Shown: positions 15,879-24,452, counted from the first letter of the stretch. The stretch: DNA of 64,000 nucleotides from Herbiconiux oxytropis (GCF_024979315.1 NZ_JANLCK010000003.1:62001-126000); one strand, 5' to 3'. Program-made: numbers and translations. The notes: a model not told the origin generated them from the letters alone.

Positions 15879-16910
15879 ATGCTCTCCCTCCCCGACATCG
15901 CGCGCCGCGCCGAGGCCTTCGGCCCTCTCGCCCGCTATCTCGACGACCCCCGAGTCACAGACCTCTTCGTCAACGGCCACTCCGAGCTGTGGCTCGATCA
16001 CGGGGCTGGGCTCGAACCGGCCGATGACTGGAGCTGCCCGAGCGAGCAGCACCTCCGCGACTTCGCCGTCCGGCTGGTGGCCCGTGGTGGCCGGCACATC
16101 GACGAGGCCGCTCCCTGCGTCGACGTCGAGCTCGAAGGCACCCGGGTGCACGTGGTGCTGCCCCCGGTGGCGGTGGGCGGCACCTGCATCTCGGTCCGGG
16201 TGGCGAGGTCGGTGCGGCCCTCTCTCGACGAACTCGACCGCGCGGGGCTCTTCGGCGCCGGCTCGCGCGGCACAAGGCGGCGATCCGTGCTCGAGGCCGC
16301 GGTGCGCGCACGCACGAACCTGCTCGTCACCGGCGCGGGAGGCAGCGGCAAGACGACCCTGCTGGCGGCCGTCCTCGCGGCCTCAGATCCGCGGGAGCGC
16401 ATCGTCGTCATCGAAGACGTCGCCGAGCTGCGCATCTCCCATCCGCACGTCGTCACGCTCGAGTCCCGGCAGCCGAACCTCGAGGGGGCGGGTGGTGTCG
16501 CCGCCGCCGAGCTCGTGCGCCAGGCGCTGCGCATGCGTCCGGACCGGCTGGTCGTGGGGGAGTGCCGGGGTGCTGAGATCCGGGAACTCCTGGCGGCGCT
16601 CAACACCGGTCACGACGGTGGTGCAGGCACTCTTCACGCCAACGCCCTCGCCGACGTGCCCGCGCGGCTCGAGGCGCTCGGCGCGCTCGCGGGTCTCGAC
16701 GCGGTCGCTGTGGCCAGGCAGGCGGTCAGCGCCATCGGACTCGTCTGCCACCTGCGGCGCACCTCGGCGGCCGTCCGCGAGGTGGAGGGCTATGGCACTC
16801 TCGCTCTCGACCCGCGCGACCGACTCGTCGTGCGCGAGCTCGAGCTTCCGGAGCCTGGGCCGGAGCGTGATCCCGAGGTCGCGAGGTCGCCCGGGAAGGC
16901 CCTGGCATGA
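15879..16910 (+). CDS. tadA: TadA/CpaF-family secretion ATPase
   Basis: Cytoplasmic ATPase of 343 residues that powers assembly of Tad/Flp pili. An N-terminal all-alpha/beta part (1-130) with YLDDPRVTDLFVNG is followed by the RecA-like core: Walker A GAGGSGKTT (152-160), an Asp-box with IVVIEDVAEL, Walker B region RPDRLVVGECRG and the His-box GHDGGAGTLHANA. It lacks the long N-terminal extension of some CpaF proteins, as in actinobacterial Tad ATPases. It overlaps the next gene by four bases (ATGA). Confidence 0.92.
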   Translation: MLSLPDIARRAEAFGPLARYLDDPRVTDLFVNGHSELWLDHGAGLEPADDWSCPSEQHLRDFAVRLVARGGRHIDEAAPCVDVELEGTRVHVVLPPVAVGGTCISVRVARSVRPSLDELDRAGLFGAGSRGTRRRSVLEAAVRARTNLLVTGAGGSGKTTLLAAVLAASDPRERIVVIEDVAELRISHPHVVTLESRQPNLEGAGGVAAAELVRQALRMRPDRLVVGECRGAEIRELLAALNTGHDGGAGTLHANALADVPARLEALGALAGLDAVAVARQAVSAIGLVCHLRRTSAAVREVEGYGTLALDPRDRLVVRELELPEPGPERDPEVARSPGKALA

Positions 16911-17911
16911 GGGTGGCGCGCGTCGAGCGAGGCAGGACACCCGTGGGGGAGCAGGTGGCGAGCGTGGTGGAGCAGCTGGCGGTGCTCGTCGCCGCCGGAG
17001 TGGCGCCGGTGCAGGCCTGGGGCTATCTCGCCGAGGCGATCGACGACGAGTTCGTCTCCGGCGTGGCCGAAGAGGCGAGTCGTGGGGTTCCGGTGGCAGA
17101 GGCCGTCGTGCGTGCGATCGCCGGATCGTCGACGGTGGGGGGTCCGGCTGCGGGCAGCGGTCGGGGTCTCCGCTCCGGCGGCGCGGCCGACGCATGGCGA
17201 GCGCTGGCCGCGGCGTTGTTCGTCGCCACCGAGTCCGGTGCGCCGATGCGACTCTGCCTCACCGACATCGCCGAGTCCCTCCGGCAGCTCGGAGGAGTCG
17301 AGCGAGACATCGCCGCGGCTCTCGCCGGTCCGGCGGCCACGGCCCGGCTCGTCATGGTTCTGCCGGCGATCGCCGTGCTCGGGGGCAGCCTGATCGGCCT
17401 CGACTCGCTCGGCACCCTGCTCGGCACTCCTGCCGGAGTGACCTGCCTCCTCCTCGGCCTCCTGCTCTCCGGTGCGGGGCGGTGGTGGAGCTCGCGGCTG
17501 CTGCGCCGTGCGCGTCGCATCGACCCGACGCCGGGTCTCGAGCTCGAACTCGTGGCCGTGGCGGTCGGTGGCGGTGGCTCCCTGCCCGCGGCCCGGTCGC
17601 TCGTCCGGGATGCGTTCGACCGGTACGGTCCGACACGACGGCCGCACCGACCTGACGGTCCGAACGACCCGGCAGAGCAGACGGTCAGAGCGGTCCTGCT
17701 CCTGGCGAGCCGATCCGGTGCGCCGCCCGCTCTGCTGCTGCGCAGTGAGGCCGCGCGCATCCGTCGTGACGCCGTCAGCGCTGCGCAGGAACGAGCCGCC
17801 GCACTCGGGGTCTGGCTGATGCTGCCGCTCGGCCTGTGCATCCTCCCCGCCTTCATCCTTCTGGCGGTGGCCCCCGTGCTCCTCGGGGTCCTCGCCGGCG
17901 CACCGATGTGA
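16907..17911 (+). CDS. Fused TadB/TadC-like platform protein (T2SSF family)
   Basis: Inner-membrane platform protein of 334 residues. It contains two similar units. The first (about 15-190) has a helix EQLAVLVAAGVAPVQAWGYL, a second helix with ALFVATESGAPMRLCL and two membrane helices (about 145-190). The second (about 205-334) repeats this order: LELELVAVAVGGGGSLPAA, VLLLASRSGAPPALLL and closing membrane helices (about 300-330). In most Tad loci these are two genes, tadB and tadC; here one polypeptide carries both. Each unit matches the type II secretion F fold. It is coupled to tadA by an ATGA overlap. Confidence 0.82.
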   Translation: MRVARVERGRTPVGEQVASVVEQLAVLVAAGVAPVQAWGYLAEAIDDEFVSGVAEEASRGVPVAEAVVRAIAGSSTVGGPAAGSGRGLRSGGAADAWRALAAALFVATESGAPMRLCLTDIAESLRQLGGVERDIAAALAGPAATARLVMVLPAIAVLGGSLIGLDSLGTLLGTPAGVTCLLLGLLLSGAGRWWSSRLLRRARRIDPTPGLELELVAVAVGGGGSLPAARSLVRDAFDRYGPTRRPHRPDGPNDPAEQTVRAVLLLASRSGAPPALLLRSEAARIRRDAVSAAQERAAALGVWLMLPLGLCILPAFILLAVAPVLLGVLAGAPM

Positions 17912-17942
17912 TCCCTCCGCATCCCTCAGGAAAAGAAGTCCA

Positions 17943-18233
17943 ATGAAAGGAAATCCGATGAACGCCCGAGATCTCATGAAGGCCCACGCCCTGCCACCCC
18001 TGAACGATCCACCGTGCCGGGATGAGCGGCCCCGGCCCGTCAGGTGGGGGCGATCACGCGCACGGCGGTTCGTCGCGGAACTCCGGGACGACTCCGGAGC
18101 CGCCACAGCGGAATACGCCATGGTCGTGCTCGCGGCGGTGGGACTCGGCGGGCTCCTCGCGGCGATCCTGAAGAGCGGCGAGGTGCGTTCGATGCTCACC
18201 GACCTCATCAGCCGTGCTCTCACGGCGGCCTGA
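17943..18233 (+). CDS. Flp-like prepilin (DUF4244 family)
   Basis: Candidate major pilin of 96 residues counted from ATG 17943; ATG 17958, preceded by AAAGGAAA, is equally likely and gives 91. After a polar, Arg/Pro-rich leader comes DDSGAATAEYAMVVLAAVG, a class III prepilin site (cleavage after Gly52 or the next Ala, Glu57 at the +5-like position) leading into one hydrophobic helix and a short basic tail. The leader is much longer than in classical Flp. It sits between the platform gene and two TadE-like genes. Confidence 0.8.
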   Translation: MKGNPMNARDLMKAHALPPLNDPPCRDERPRPVRWGRSRARRFVAELRDDSGAATAEYAMVVLAAVGLGGLLAAILKSGEVRSMLTDLISRALTAA

Positions 18234-18236
18234 GCC

Positions 18237-18617
18237 ATGCGTCCGGCGATCGTCGACGAGCGGGGTTCGGTGTCTGCTGAGTTCGCGATGATCCTGCCGG
18301 CGCTGGCCATGGTCATCGCTCTCGGGGTGACCGCCGCACAACAGTGCGGTGGGGTGCAGATGCGGCTGGCCGACGCGGCCGCGGATGCCGCCCGGATGAT
18401 CGGGCGAGGCGAAGGCGCCGGGAGCGCAGCTGCGCGGGTCCAGGCCGCGCAAGGCGGCGCCTCGATGTCGGTCCAGCGAGACGGGGTGCTCGTGTGCGTC
18501 ACCGCCTCCGCTGTTCCCGCGGGCGGCATCGCCTCGACGCTCACCCTCGAACTGTCCGCCACGGGCTGCGCTCTCGACGATCAGGGCGGTGTCGCGGATG
18601 CGGGGCGACCGGAGTGA
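18237..18617 (+). CDS. TadE-like pseudopilin
   Basis: Small membrane protein of 126 residues. The N-terminus has the prepilin-like pattern DERGSVSAEFAMILP (Gly10, Glu15) directly before a hydrophobic helix (about 14-35); the remainder is an extracytoplasmic domain with two cysteines (the CGG after the helix and the late CAL) that could bridge. TadE proteins are minor pilins needed for Flp pilus assembly. It starts 3 bp after the prepilin gene and its TGA overlaps the GTG of the next gene, so it is embedded in the Tad operon. Confidence 0.8.
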   Translation: MRPAIVDERGSVSAEFAMILPALAMVIALGVTAAQQCGGVQMRLADAAADAARMIGRGEGAGSAAARVQAAQGGASMSVQRDGVLVCVTASAVPAGGIASTLTLELSATGCALDDQGGVADAGRPE

Positions 18618-18967
18618 AGCCGGGCCGGATCGCGGAGGACGAGGGAAGCGGGAGCATCGCGGGCGCAGCCGCGGTCGTGTTCGTCGCGGCTCTCCTCTGC
18701 GCGGTGGTGCCGCTCGGAGCAGCGCTCGCTGAGGTCGAGACCCTGCGCGGGGCGGCCGACGCCAGCGCCCTCGCCGCCGCGGACACCGCCTCCGGGAGGG
18801 TTGCGGGCGTGGCGTGCGAGCAGGCCACCGCGATCGTGCGCCGCCTCGGAGTGGAGGTGAGTTCGTGCGCCGTCTCTGCTCAGGGTGTCGCCAGCATCTC
18901 CGTCACGACCACGATCCTGGGCATCTCCGTCGGGGCCCGGGCGCGGGCCGGTCCGCCGGTTCGATGA
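18614..18967 (+). CDS. TadE-like protein, Rv3654c family
   Basis: Protein of 117 residues starting at GTG 18614, which overlaps the stop of the preceding gene (GTGA). After a short charged leader EDEGSGSIAG comes one hydrophobic helix (about 16-42) and then an LRGAADASALAAAD segment typical of the helicase/secretion-neighbourhood TadE-like family (Rv3654c), ending in a small beta-rich region with two cysteines. It closes the Tad operon. As in M. tuberculosis the last Tad gene is followed, after a short gap, by topA. Confidence 0.75.
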   Translation: MKPGRIAEDEGSGSIAGAAAVVFVAALLCAVVPLGAALAEVETLRGAADASALAAADTASGRVAGVACEQATAIVRRLGVEVSSCAVSAQGVASISVTTTILGISVGARARAGPPVR

Positions 18968-19000
18968 CCCCGGCGGCCGGACCAGGCCGAGGGGGCGCTG

Positions 19001-19234
19001 TCAGTCGACGACCGACTGCACGTAGCGGTAGTCGACGGCGCTGGGCTGATCGGAGTCGGCGAACTCGAGGCCGGAGGAGCGCCGGTAGAGGTAGTGCTTG
19101 GCGTTCGACGACGCCGGGATGGAGAGTCGGGCCTGGGGCTCACCCGCCTCCGTGAAATCGGTGCGAATGGTCTTGCCCTCGAGGGGTCCGTCGGTGAACT
19201 TCGCGGTGTACGAACCATGGGTGACAGCTGCCAT
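19001..19234 (-). CDS. Conserved hypothetical protein, 77 aa
   Basis: Small cytoplasmic protein I do not recognise. ATG 19234 is chosen over an in-frame ATG at 19285 because GAGGAG lies 9 nt upstream of it. It consists of probable beta strands: HGSYTAKFTDGPLEGKTIRTDF, ARLSIPA and a central KHYLYRRSSG patch with several aromatic residues, ending in DYRYVQSVVD. No cysteine, signal peptide or membrane helix. It lies alone between the Tad operon and topA, in convergent orientation to the former. Confidence 0.6.
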   Translation of the reverse strand: MAAVTHGSYTAKFTDGPLEGKTIRTDFTEAGEPQARLSIPASSNAKHYLYRRSSGLEFADSDQPSAVDYRYVQSVVD

Positions 19235-19405
19235 AGGGATCAGCTCCTCTTCATTGAAGTGTGAACCGGTGATGGTCACCACCATTGTCCACCCGACGCC
19301 CGTGACCGCAATGGGTCGCCGAGTCGGGAATTAGGCTCCACCCTGGAACGTATGTGTATGGTGTGCCTGACGGAACAGGTGGTTCCCTCTATATAAGGAG
19401 AAAAG

Positions 19406-22321
19406 TTGGCCAGCCCGAGAAAGCTCGTCATCGTCGAGTCGCCGACGAAGGTGAAGTCGATCGCCCAGTACCTGGGGGAAGGCTTCGACGTGATGGCTTC
19501 CGTCGGCCACATCCGCGACCTGGTGGAGCCCAAGAACCTGCCCGCCGAACTCAAGAAGGGCTCGCTCGGCAAGTTCTCCGTCGACGTCGAGAACCGCTTC
19601 GAGCCCTACTACGTCGTCTCCGACGCGAAGAAGAAGACGGTCGCCGATCTGAAGAAGGCGCTGGCCTCCGCCGACGAGCTCTACCTCGCCACTGATGAAG
19701 ACCGCGAAGGCGAGGCCATCGCGTGGCACCTGCTCCAGGTGCTGAAGCCCAAGGTGCCCGTCAAGCGCATGGTCTTCCATGAGATCACGCGCGAGGCCAT
19801 CGAGGCGGCGCGTGACAACACCCGGCAGATCGACGACGCACTCGTCGACGCCCAGGAGACCCGCCGCATCCTCGACCGTCTCTACGGCTACGAGGTCAGC
19901 CCCGTGCTCTGGCGCAAGGTCGGCCCCGGTCTCTCCGCAGGCCGCGTGCAGAGCGCCGCCACCCGCCTCGTCGTCGACCGGGAGCGCGAGCGCCTCGCCT
20001 TCACGAGCGCCAACTACTGGGACCTCTCGGCCACGCTCGCGCCCGCCGACACCGCCGCGTCCGCTCCGGAGAAAGACGCCTTCTCCGCACGACTCGTGCG
20101 TCTGAACGGTGAGCGCGTCGCCAGCGGTCGCGACTACGACGAGCAGGGCAAGCTCAAGGGCAAGGCCATCGCGCTCGGCGAGACCGCGGCCACCGCACTC
20201 CGCACGGCCCTCGAGGCCGATGGGGTGCCCATCACCGTCTCGAGCGTCGATTCGAAGCCCTACACGCGTCGTCCGGCTGCTCCGTTCACCACCTCCACGC
20301 TGCAGCAGGAGGCGGCCCGCAAGCTCCGCTTCTCGGCCCGCCAGACGATGAGCGTGGCGCAGTCGCTCTACGAGAACGGCTACATCACCTACATGCGCAC
20401 CGACTCGCCCTCGCTCTCGCAGCAGGCGATCACCGCAGCGCGCAACCAGGCTGCCAAGCTCTACGGCGCCGACACCCTGCCCGACAAGCCGCGCCTCTAC
20501 AGCGGCAAGGGCAAGAACGCGCAGGAGGCCCACGAGGCCATCCGCCCCTCCGGCGAGGTCTTCAAGACCCCGTCCGAGGTGTCGTCGGTCCTCCGCGGCA
20601 ACGACTTCAAGCTCTACGACCTCATCTGGAAGCGCACGGTCGCCTCGCAGATGGCCGACGCGAAGGGCTCGACGGCTTCGGTCGCCATCACGGCGGGCCC
20701 CGTCGCGGTCGAGGAGCTGGGCGGTTCGACCACGGCCGAGTTCTCGGCATCCGGAACCGTCATCACCTTCCGCGGCTTCCTGCACGCCTACGAAGAGGGG
20801 CGGGACGAGGAACGCAACGCCGCGGCCGAGCCCACCGAGGCGAAGCTCCCCCCTCTCAAAGAGGGTCAGGCGCTCGCGGCCACCGCCATCGAGGCTGCGG
20901 GCCACGACACCACCCCACCGCCGCGCTACACCGAGGCGAGCCTCGTGAAGGCGCTCGACGAGCTCGGCATCGGCCGCCCCTCCACCTACGCGTCGATCAT
21001 CTCGACCATCATCGACCGCGGCTACGTCACCCCCCGAGGCCAGGCACTCGTGCCCAGCTGGACGGCGTTCTCGGTGGTGAGACTGCTCGAGGACTTCTTC
21101 TCCGAGCTCGTCGACTACGACTTCACGGCCGCCCTCGAAGCCGACCTCGACAAGATCGCCGACGGCGAAGAGGATCGCGTCGACTGGCTCAACGGCTTCT
21201 ACTTCGGCAGCGAGGGCCACCCCGGCCTCCGCAACGTCATCGACAACATGGGCGAGATCGACGCGCGTGCCGTGAACTCGGTCGCGATCGCCGACGACAT
21301 CACCCTGCGCATCGGCAAGTACGGCCCCTACCTCGAAGTGGTCGACCCCTCGGGCGATCTCGAGGCGACACCTCGACGCGTGAACCTGCCCCAGGAGCTC
21401 GCTCCGGACGAGCTCACGCCCGAGAAGGCGCGCGAGCTCATCGACGCTCCCGTCGTGACCGACCGTGTGATCGGCGTCAACCCCGAGAACGGCAAGGAGA
21501 TCGTGGCGAAGGACGGCCGGTTCGGTCCCTACGTCACCGAGCTCGAGCCCGTCGTGCCCGAGGCTCCGGAAGCAGCCGATGCGGCCGGCACGGCGTCGGC
21601 CCCGGCCCCGGCCACCTCGGCCGGGTCGACCGCCGAGGCGGGTGCGAAGAAGGCCCCGGCCAAGAAGCCCGCCGCGAAGAAGGCGGCCGCCGCGGTGAAG
21701 CCGCGCACGGCATCGCTGTTCAAGTCGATGGATCTCGCGAGCATCGACCTCGACACCGCCCTGCGATTGCTCAACCTGCCGCGGGTGGTCGGCGAAGATC
21801 CCGAGTCGGGTGAGCCCATCACCGCCCAGGGCGGCAAGTTCGGCCCGTACCTGAAGAAGGGCACCGACACCCGTTCGCTCACGAGCGAGGATCTGATCTT
21901 CGAGATCGACCTCCCGGGAGCGCTCGAGCTCTTCGCGCAGCCGAAGTACGGTGCGCGCCGGGCATCGTCGGCGCTGAAGGAGTTCGACGCCGACCCCGAG
22001 AGCGGCAAGCCGATCAAGGTCAAGGACGGCCGGTTCGGCCCCTACGTGACCGACGGCGTGACGAACGCCACGATCCCGCGCGGCGAGACCGTCGAGGAGG
22101 TCGACTTCGAGCGGGCCGTGCAGCTGCTCGCCGACAAGCGGGCGAAGGGCCCGGCCAAGCCGAAGGCGAAGGCTCCGGCCAAGAAGCCCGCGGCGCGGAA
22201 GCCCGCAGCGAAGACGACGACCGCGAAGACGACGGCTGCGAAGGCCACGGCCGCGAAGTCGACGGCGACCAAGACGGCCGCGGCCAAGGCACCCGCTCGC
22301 AAGGCGGCGCCGAAGTCGTGA
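19406..22321 (+). CDS. topA: DNA topoisomerase I
   Basis: Type IA topoisomerase of 971 residues that relaxes negative supercoils. The start is TTG 19406 with Shine-Dalgarno AAGGAG (19395-19400). The Toprim domain begins KLVIVESPTKVKSI and has TDEDREGEAIAWH; the active-site tyrosine is in YITYMRTDSPSLS (about residue 330). Instead of zinc fingers the C-terminus has four GK/GR-[FY]-GPY repeats (for example GRFGPYVTE, GKFGPYLKK), then a Lys/Ala/Pro-rich tail of about 60 residues made of AAK/APAKKPA units. Such basic tails are typical of actinobacterial TopA and aid processive relaxation. It overlaps tmk by four bases. Confidence 0.96.
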   Translation: MASPRKLVIVESPTKVKSIAQYLGEGFDVMASVGHIRDLVEPKNLPAELKKGSLGKFSVDVENRFEPYYVVSDAKKKTVADLKKALASADELYLATDEDREGEAIAWHLLQVLKPKVPVKRMVFHEITREAIEAARDNTRQIDDALVDAQETRRILDRLYGYEVSPVLWRKVGPGLSAGRVQSAATRLVVDRERERLAFTSANYWDLSATLAPADTAASAPEKDAFSARLVRLNGERVASGRDYDEQGKLKGKAIALGETAATALRTALEADGVPITVSSVDSKPYTRRPAAPFTTSTLQQEAARKLRFSARQTMSVAQSLYENGYITYMRTDSPSLSQQAITAARNQAAKLYGADTLPDKPRLYSGKGKNAQEAHEAIRPSGEVFKTPSEVSSVLRGNDFKLYDLIWKRTVASQMADAKGSTASVAITAGPVAVEELGGSTTAEFSASGTVITFRGFLHAYEEGRDEERNAAAEPTEAKLPPLKEGQALAATAIEAAGHDTTPPPRYTEASLVKALDELGIGRPSTYASIISTIIDRGYVTPRGQALVPSWTAFSVVRLLEDFFSELVDYDFTAALEADLDKIADGEEDRVDWLNGFYFGSEGHPGLRNVIDNMGEIDARAVNSVAIADDITLRIGKYGPYLEVVDPSGDLEATPRRVNLPQELAPDELTPEKARELIDAPVVTDRVIGVNPENGKEIVAKDGRFGPYVTELEPVVPEAPEAADAAGTASAPAPATSAGSTAEAGAKKAPAKKPAAKKAAAAVKPRTASLFKSMDLASIDLDTALRLLNLPRVVGEDPESGEPITAQGGKFGPYLKKGTDTRSLTSEDLIFEIDLPGALELFAQPKYGARRASSALKEFDADPESGKPIKVKDGRFGPYVTDGVTNATIPRGETVEEVDFERAVQLLADKRAKGPAKPKAKAPAKKPAARKPAAKTTTAKTTAAKATAAKSTATKTAAAKAPARKAAPKS

Positions 22322-22938
22322 GCGGGGTCTTCATCACGCTCGAGGGTGGTGACGGTTCCGGCAAGAGCACGCAGGCGGGTCTGCTCGAGGCCTGGCTCGT
22401 CGAGGCCGGGCAGACCGTCGTGCGCACTCGTGAGCCCGGCGGCACCGATCTCGGCACCGAGGTGCGTGAGATCGTGCTGCACAGCCGCGGGCACATCGCT
22501 CCGCGCGCGGAAGCTCTGCTCTATGCGGCGGACCGTGCGCATCACATCGCCACCAAGGTGCGCCCGGCCCTCGAGCGCGGCGAGGTCGTGGTGCAGGATC
22601 GCTACCTCGACTCGTCCGTCGCCTATCAGGGAGCCGGGCGCGTGCTCGATGCGGCCGAGATCCGCTCGCTCAGCCTGTGGGCCGCCGAGGGGCTCCTCCC
22701 GGATCTCACGATCCTCCTCGACCTCGACGAGATCGCGGCCCGCGCCCGGCTCGACGGTGCCAACAAGCGCTTCGACCGGCTCGAGGCCGAGAAGAGCGAG
22801 TTCCACGCCCGCGTGCGCTCGGCGTTCCTCGGCCTGGCCGCAGACGAGCCCGAGCGCTTCCTCGTGCTCGACGCCGCGCTGCCCCCCGAGGAGCTCGCCG
22901 CCCGCATCCGTGCGCGCGTCGCCCCCCTCCTCGCCTGA
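22318..22938 (+). CDS. tmk: Thymidylate kinase
   Basis: dTMP kinase of 206 residues, making dTDP from dTMP and ATP. P-loop EGGDGSGKST (9-18), the DR motif in VVQDRYLDSSVAYQG, and the lid region IAARARLDGANKRFD are all present. GTG 22318 overlaps the topA stop (GTGA). The last 20 codons belong to a 63-nt tandem duplication: a second, diverged copy of ALPPEELAARIR continues in frame directly after the TGA. This suggests the present stop truncates an older, longer C-terminus or that slippage copied the gene end. Confidence 0.94.
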   Translation: MSGVFITLEGGDGSGKSTQAGLLEAWLVEAGQTVVRTREPGGTDLGTEVREIVLHSRGHIAPRAEALLYAADRAHHIATKVRPALERGEVVVQDRYLDSSVAYQGAGRVLDAAEIRSLSLWAAEGLLPDLTILLDLDEIAARARLDGANKRFDRLEAEKSEFHARVRSAFLGLAADEPERFLVLDAALPPEELAARIRARVAPLLA

Positions 22939-22989
22939 GCGCTGCCCCCCGAGGAGCTCGCCGGCCGCCTCCGTGAGCGCGCCCGCGAC
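22876..22989 (+). repeat. 63-nt tandem duplication across the tmk stop codon
   Basis: GCGCTGCCCCCCGAGGAG starts at 22876 and again at 22939. The first 25 nt are identical and the next 20 nt nearly so. Copy 1 encodes ALPPEELAARIRARV and ends in the TGA; copy 2 reads ALPPEELAGRLRERA in the same frame after it. Confidence 0.85.
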
Positions 22990-23070
22990 TTGACAGCAGT
23001 TGTGCGTAAGAGCGCCGACTTGACACATCTTGTGTCAAGTGGGCGCTCTTACCCGCGCTTTCTGTCAAGT
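22988..23070. repeat. Nested palindromic element between tmk and holB
   Basis: Three pairs of inverted arms are nested: outer ACTTGACAG (22988-22996) / CTGTCAAGT (23062-23070); middle GTAAGAGCGCC (23006-23016) / GGCGCTCTTAC (23042-23052); inner ACTTGACAC (23018-23026) / GTGTCAAGT (23032-23040), loop ATCTT. Middle and inner arms form a 21-bp stem with one G-G mismatch. The motif ACTTGACA occurs four times in 83 bp. It may act as a terminator for tmk, a REP-like element or a protein-binding site. Confidence 0.7.
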
Positions 23071-23137
23071 GGCGGCGGGGTCCCTGGGCTGGGTCCCCGG
23101 GCGGGCGCTGCCGGAACGGACTGTCAGGGGCTGCCGA

Positions 23138-23143
23138 TAGATT
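23138..23143 (+). promoter_or_regulatory. -10 box TAGATT for holB
   Basis: TAGATT ends 6 nt before ATG 23150; holB therefore has its own leaderless promoter downstream of the palindromic element. Confidence 0.5.
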
Positions 23144-23149
23144 GGGGGC

Positions 23150-24406
23150 ATGAGCGTATGGGATGACCTCACCGGCCAGTCGGCCGCCATCGAGGTCTTC
23201 CGCGCGGCCGCCGAGAGCTCCACGCGCAAGGCCGCCGGGGGAGTCGTGCACGACACCCCCGATTCCATGACGCACTCGTGGCTGGTCACCGGCCCTCCGG
23301 GGTCCGGTCGTTCCAATCTGGCGTACGCATTCGCATCCGCTCTGCTCTGTCGCAACGGCGGCTGCGGAGAGTGCTCCGACTGCCGTCAGGTGGCGGCCCG
23401 GTCGCACCCCGATCTGGCCGTGCTCGCCACCGAGCGCGTCATCATCTCCATCGAGGAGGTGCGCCGGCTCGTCTCGGCGTCGCAGTTCTCGCCGTCGGTC
23501 GCACGCTACCGCGTGGTGGTCATCGAAGACGCCGACCGCATGCAGGAGCGCACGTCGAACGTGCTGCTGAAGGCCCTCGAGGAGCCGCCCGAGCGCACGG
23601 TCTGGATTCTCTGCGCCCCCAGCGAGGCCGATCTGCTGCCCACCATCCGCTCGCGAGTGCGCTCCGTGCGTCTGCGCGTGCCGAGCACCCAAGATGTCGC
23701 GGCGCTGCTCGTGAAGCGCGACGGCGTCGAGCCCGAGCTCGCCGAGCGCGCTGCCCGTGAGTCGCAGAGCCACATCGGCATGGCTCACCGCCTCGCCACC
23801 AACGACGAGGCGAGGGCCCGCCGGGCCGAGACGCTCGATCTCGCGCTCGACGTGCGGAGCGTGGGCGACGCCGTGCGCGGGGCAGCCAGGCTGCTCGAGA
23901 TCGCGGGCGCCGACGCTCAGGCCATCACCGAGGAGCGCGACGCCCAGGAGCGCGCCGCCGCACTCCGCTCGCTCGGTGTCGAGCCCGGCCAGGCGGTTCC
24001 GCAGGCCCTCCGCGGCCAGATCAAGACTCTCGAAGAAGACCAGAAGCGTCGCGCCACCCGAAGCCTCCGCGACGGCCTCGATCGCATCCTGACCGACCTG
24101 CTGTCGCTCTTCCGTGACATCCTGCTCGTGCAGCTCGGCGCCGTGAGCGACACCGGGGGCACATCTGGCGGCACTCCCGCTGCTCCCGGCGCTCCGGTCG
24201 TCGACCTCGAGCTCGTCAACGAGGCCATCCGCTCCCGCGTCCTCGAGGCGGCGGCCGGTAACGATTCGTCATCGACCCTCGCGGCGATGGACGCGATAGC
24301 GGCCGCCCGGCGGAGGATTGCGGCGAACGTGGCTCCGGCGCTCTCGCTCGAAGCGATGCTCGTGACGCTGGCCGACTCCTCCCGCCACGCCCACCGCACC
24401 GGGTAG
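23150..24406 (+). CDS. holB: DNA polymerase III subunit delta'
   Basis: Clamp-loader subunit of 418 residues. The AAA+ region (about 1-220) has a degenerate Walker A GPPGSGRSN (Arg for Lys), a zinc module CRNGGCGECSDC, the sensor helix VVIEDADRMQERTSNVLLKALEEPP and the SRVRSVRL sensor-2 region. Loss of the P-loop lysine is normal for delta', which acts as the stationary arm of the loader and does not hydrolyse ATP. The C-terminal collar domain includes a Gly/Ala/Pro-rich loop near residues 340-360. As I recall the neighbourhood topA-holB is conserved in actinobacteria. Confidence 0.93.
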   Translation: MSVWDDLTGQSAAIEVFRAAAESSTRKAAGGVVHDTPDSMTHSWLVTGPPGSGRSNLAYAFASALLCRNGGCGECSDCRQVAARSHPDLAVLATERVIISIEEVRRLVSASQFSPSVARYRVVVIEDADRMQERTSNVLLKALEEPPERTVWILCAPSEADLLPTIRSRVRSVRLRVPSTQDVAALLVKRDGVEPELAERAARESQSHIGMAHRLATNDEARARRAETLDLALDVRSVGDAVRGAARLLEIAGADAQAITEERDAQERAAALRSLGVEPGQAVPQALRGQIKTLEEDQKRRATRSLRDGLDRILTDLLSLFRDILLVQLGAVSDTGGTSGGTPAAPGAPVVDLELVNEAIRSRVLEAAAGNDSSSTLAAMDAIAAARRRIAANVAPALSLEAMLVTLADSSRHAHRTG

Positions 24407-24452
24407 CGCCCACCGCCCCGCCCGCACCGCTCCACCCCACGAAAGGCCCTCC

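Noticed and set aside
23278-23310. Degenerate P-loop in holB (Arg for Lys)
   Set aside because: Loss of the catalytic lysine is usual for the delta' clamp-loader subunit and does not indicate a pseudogene.
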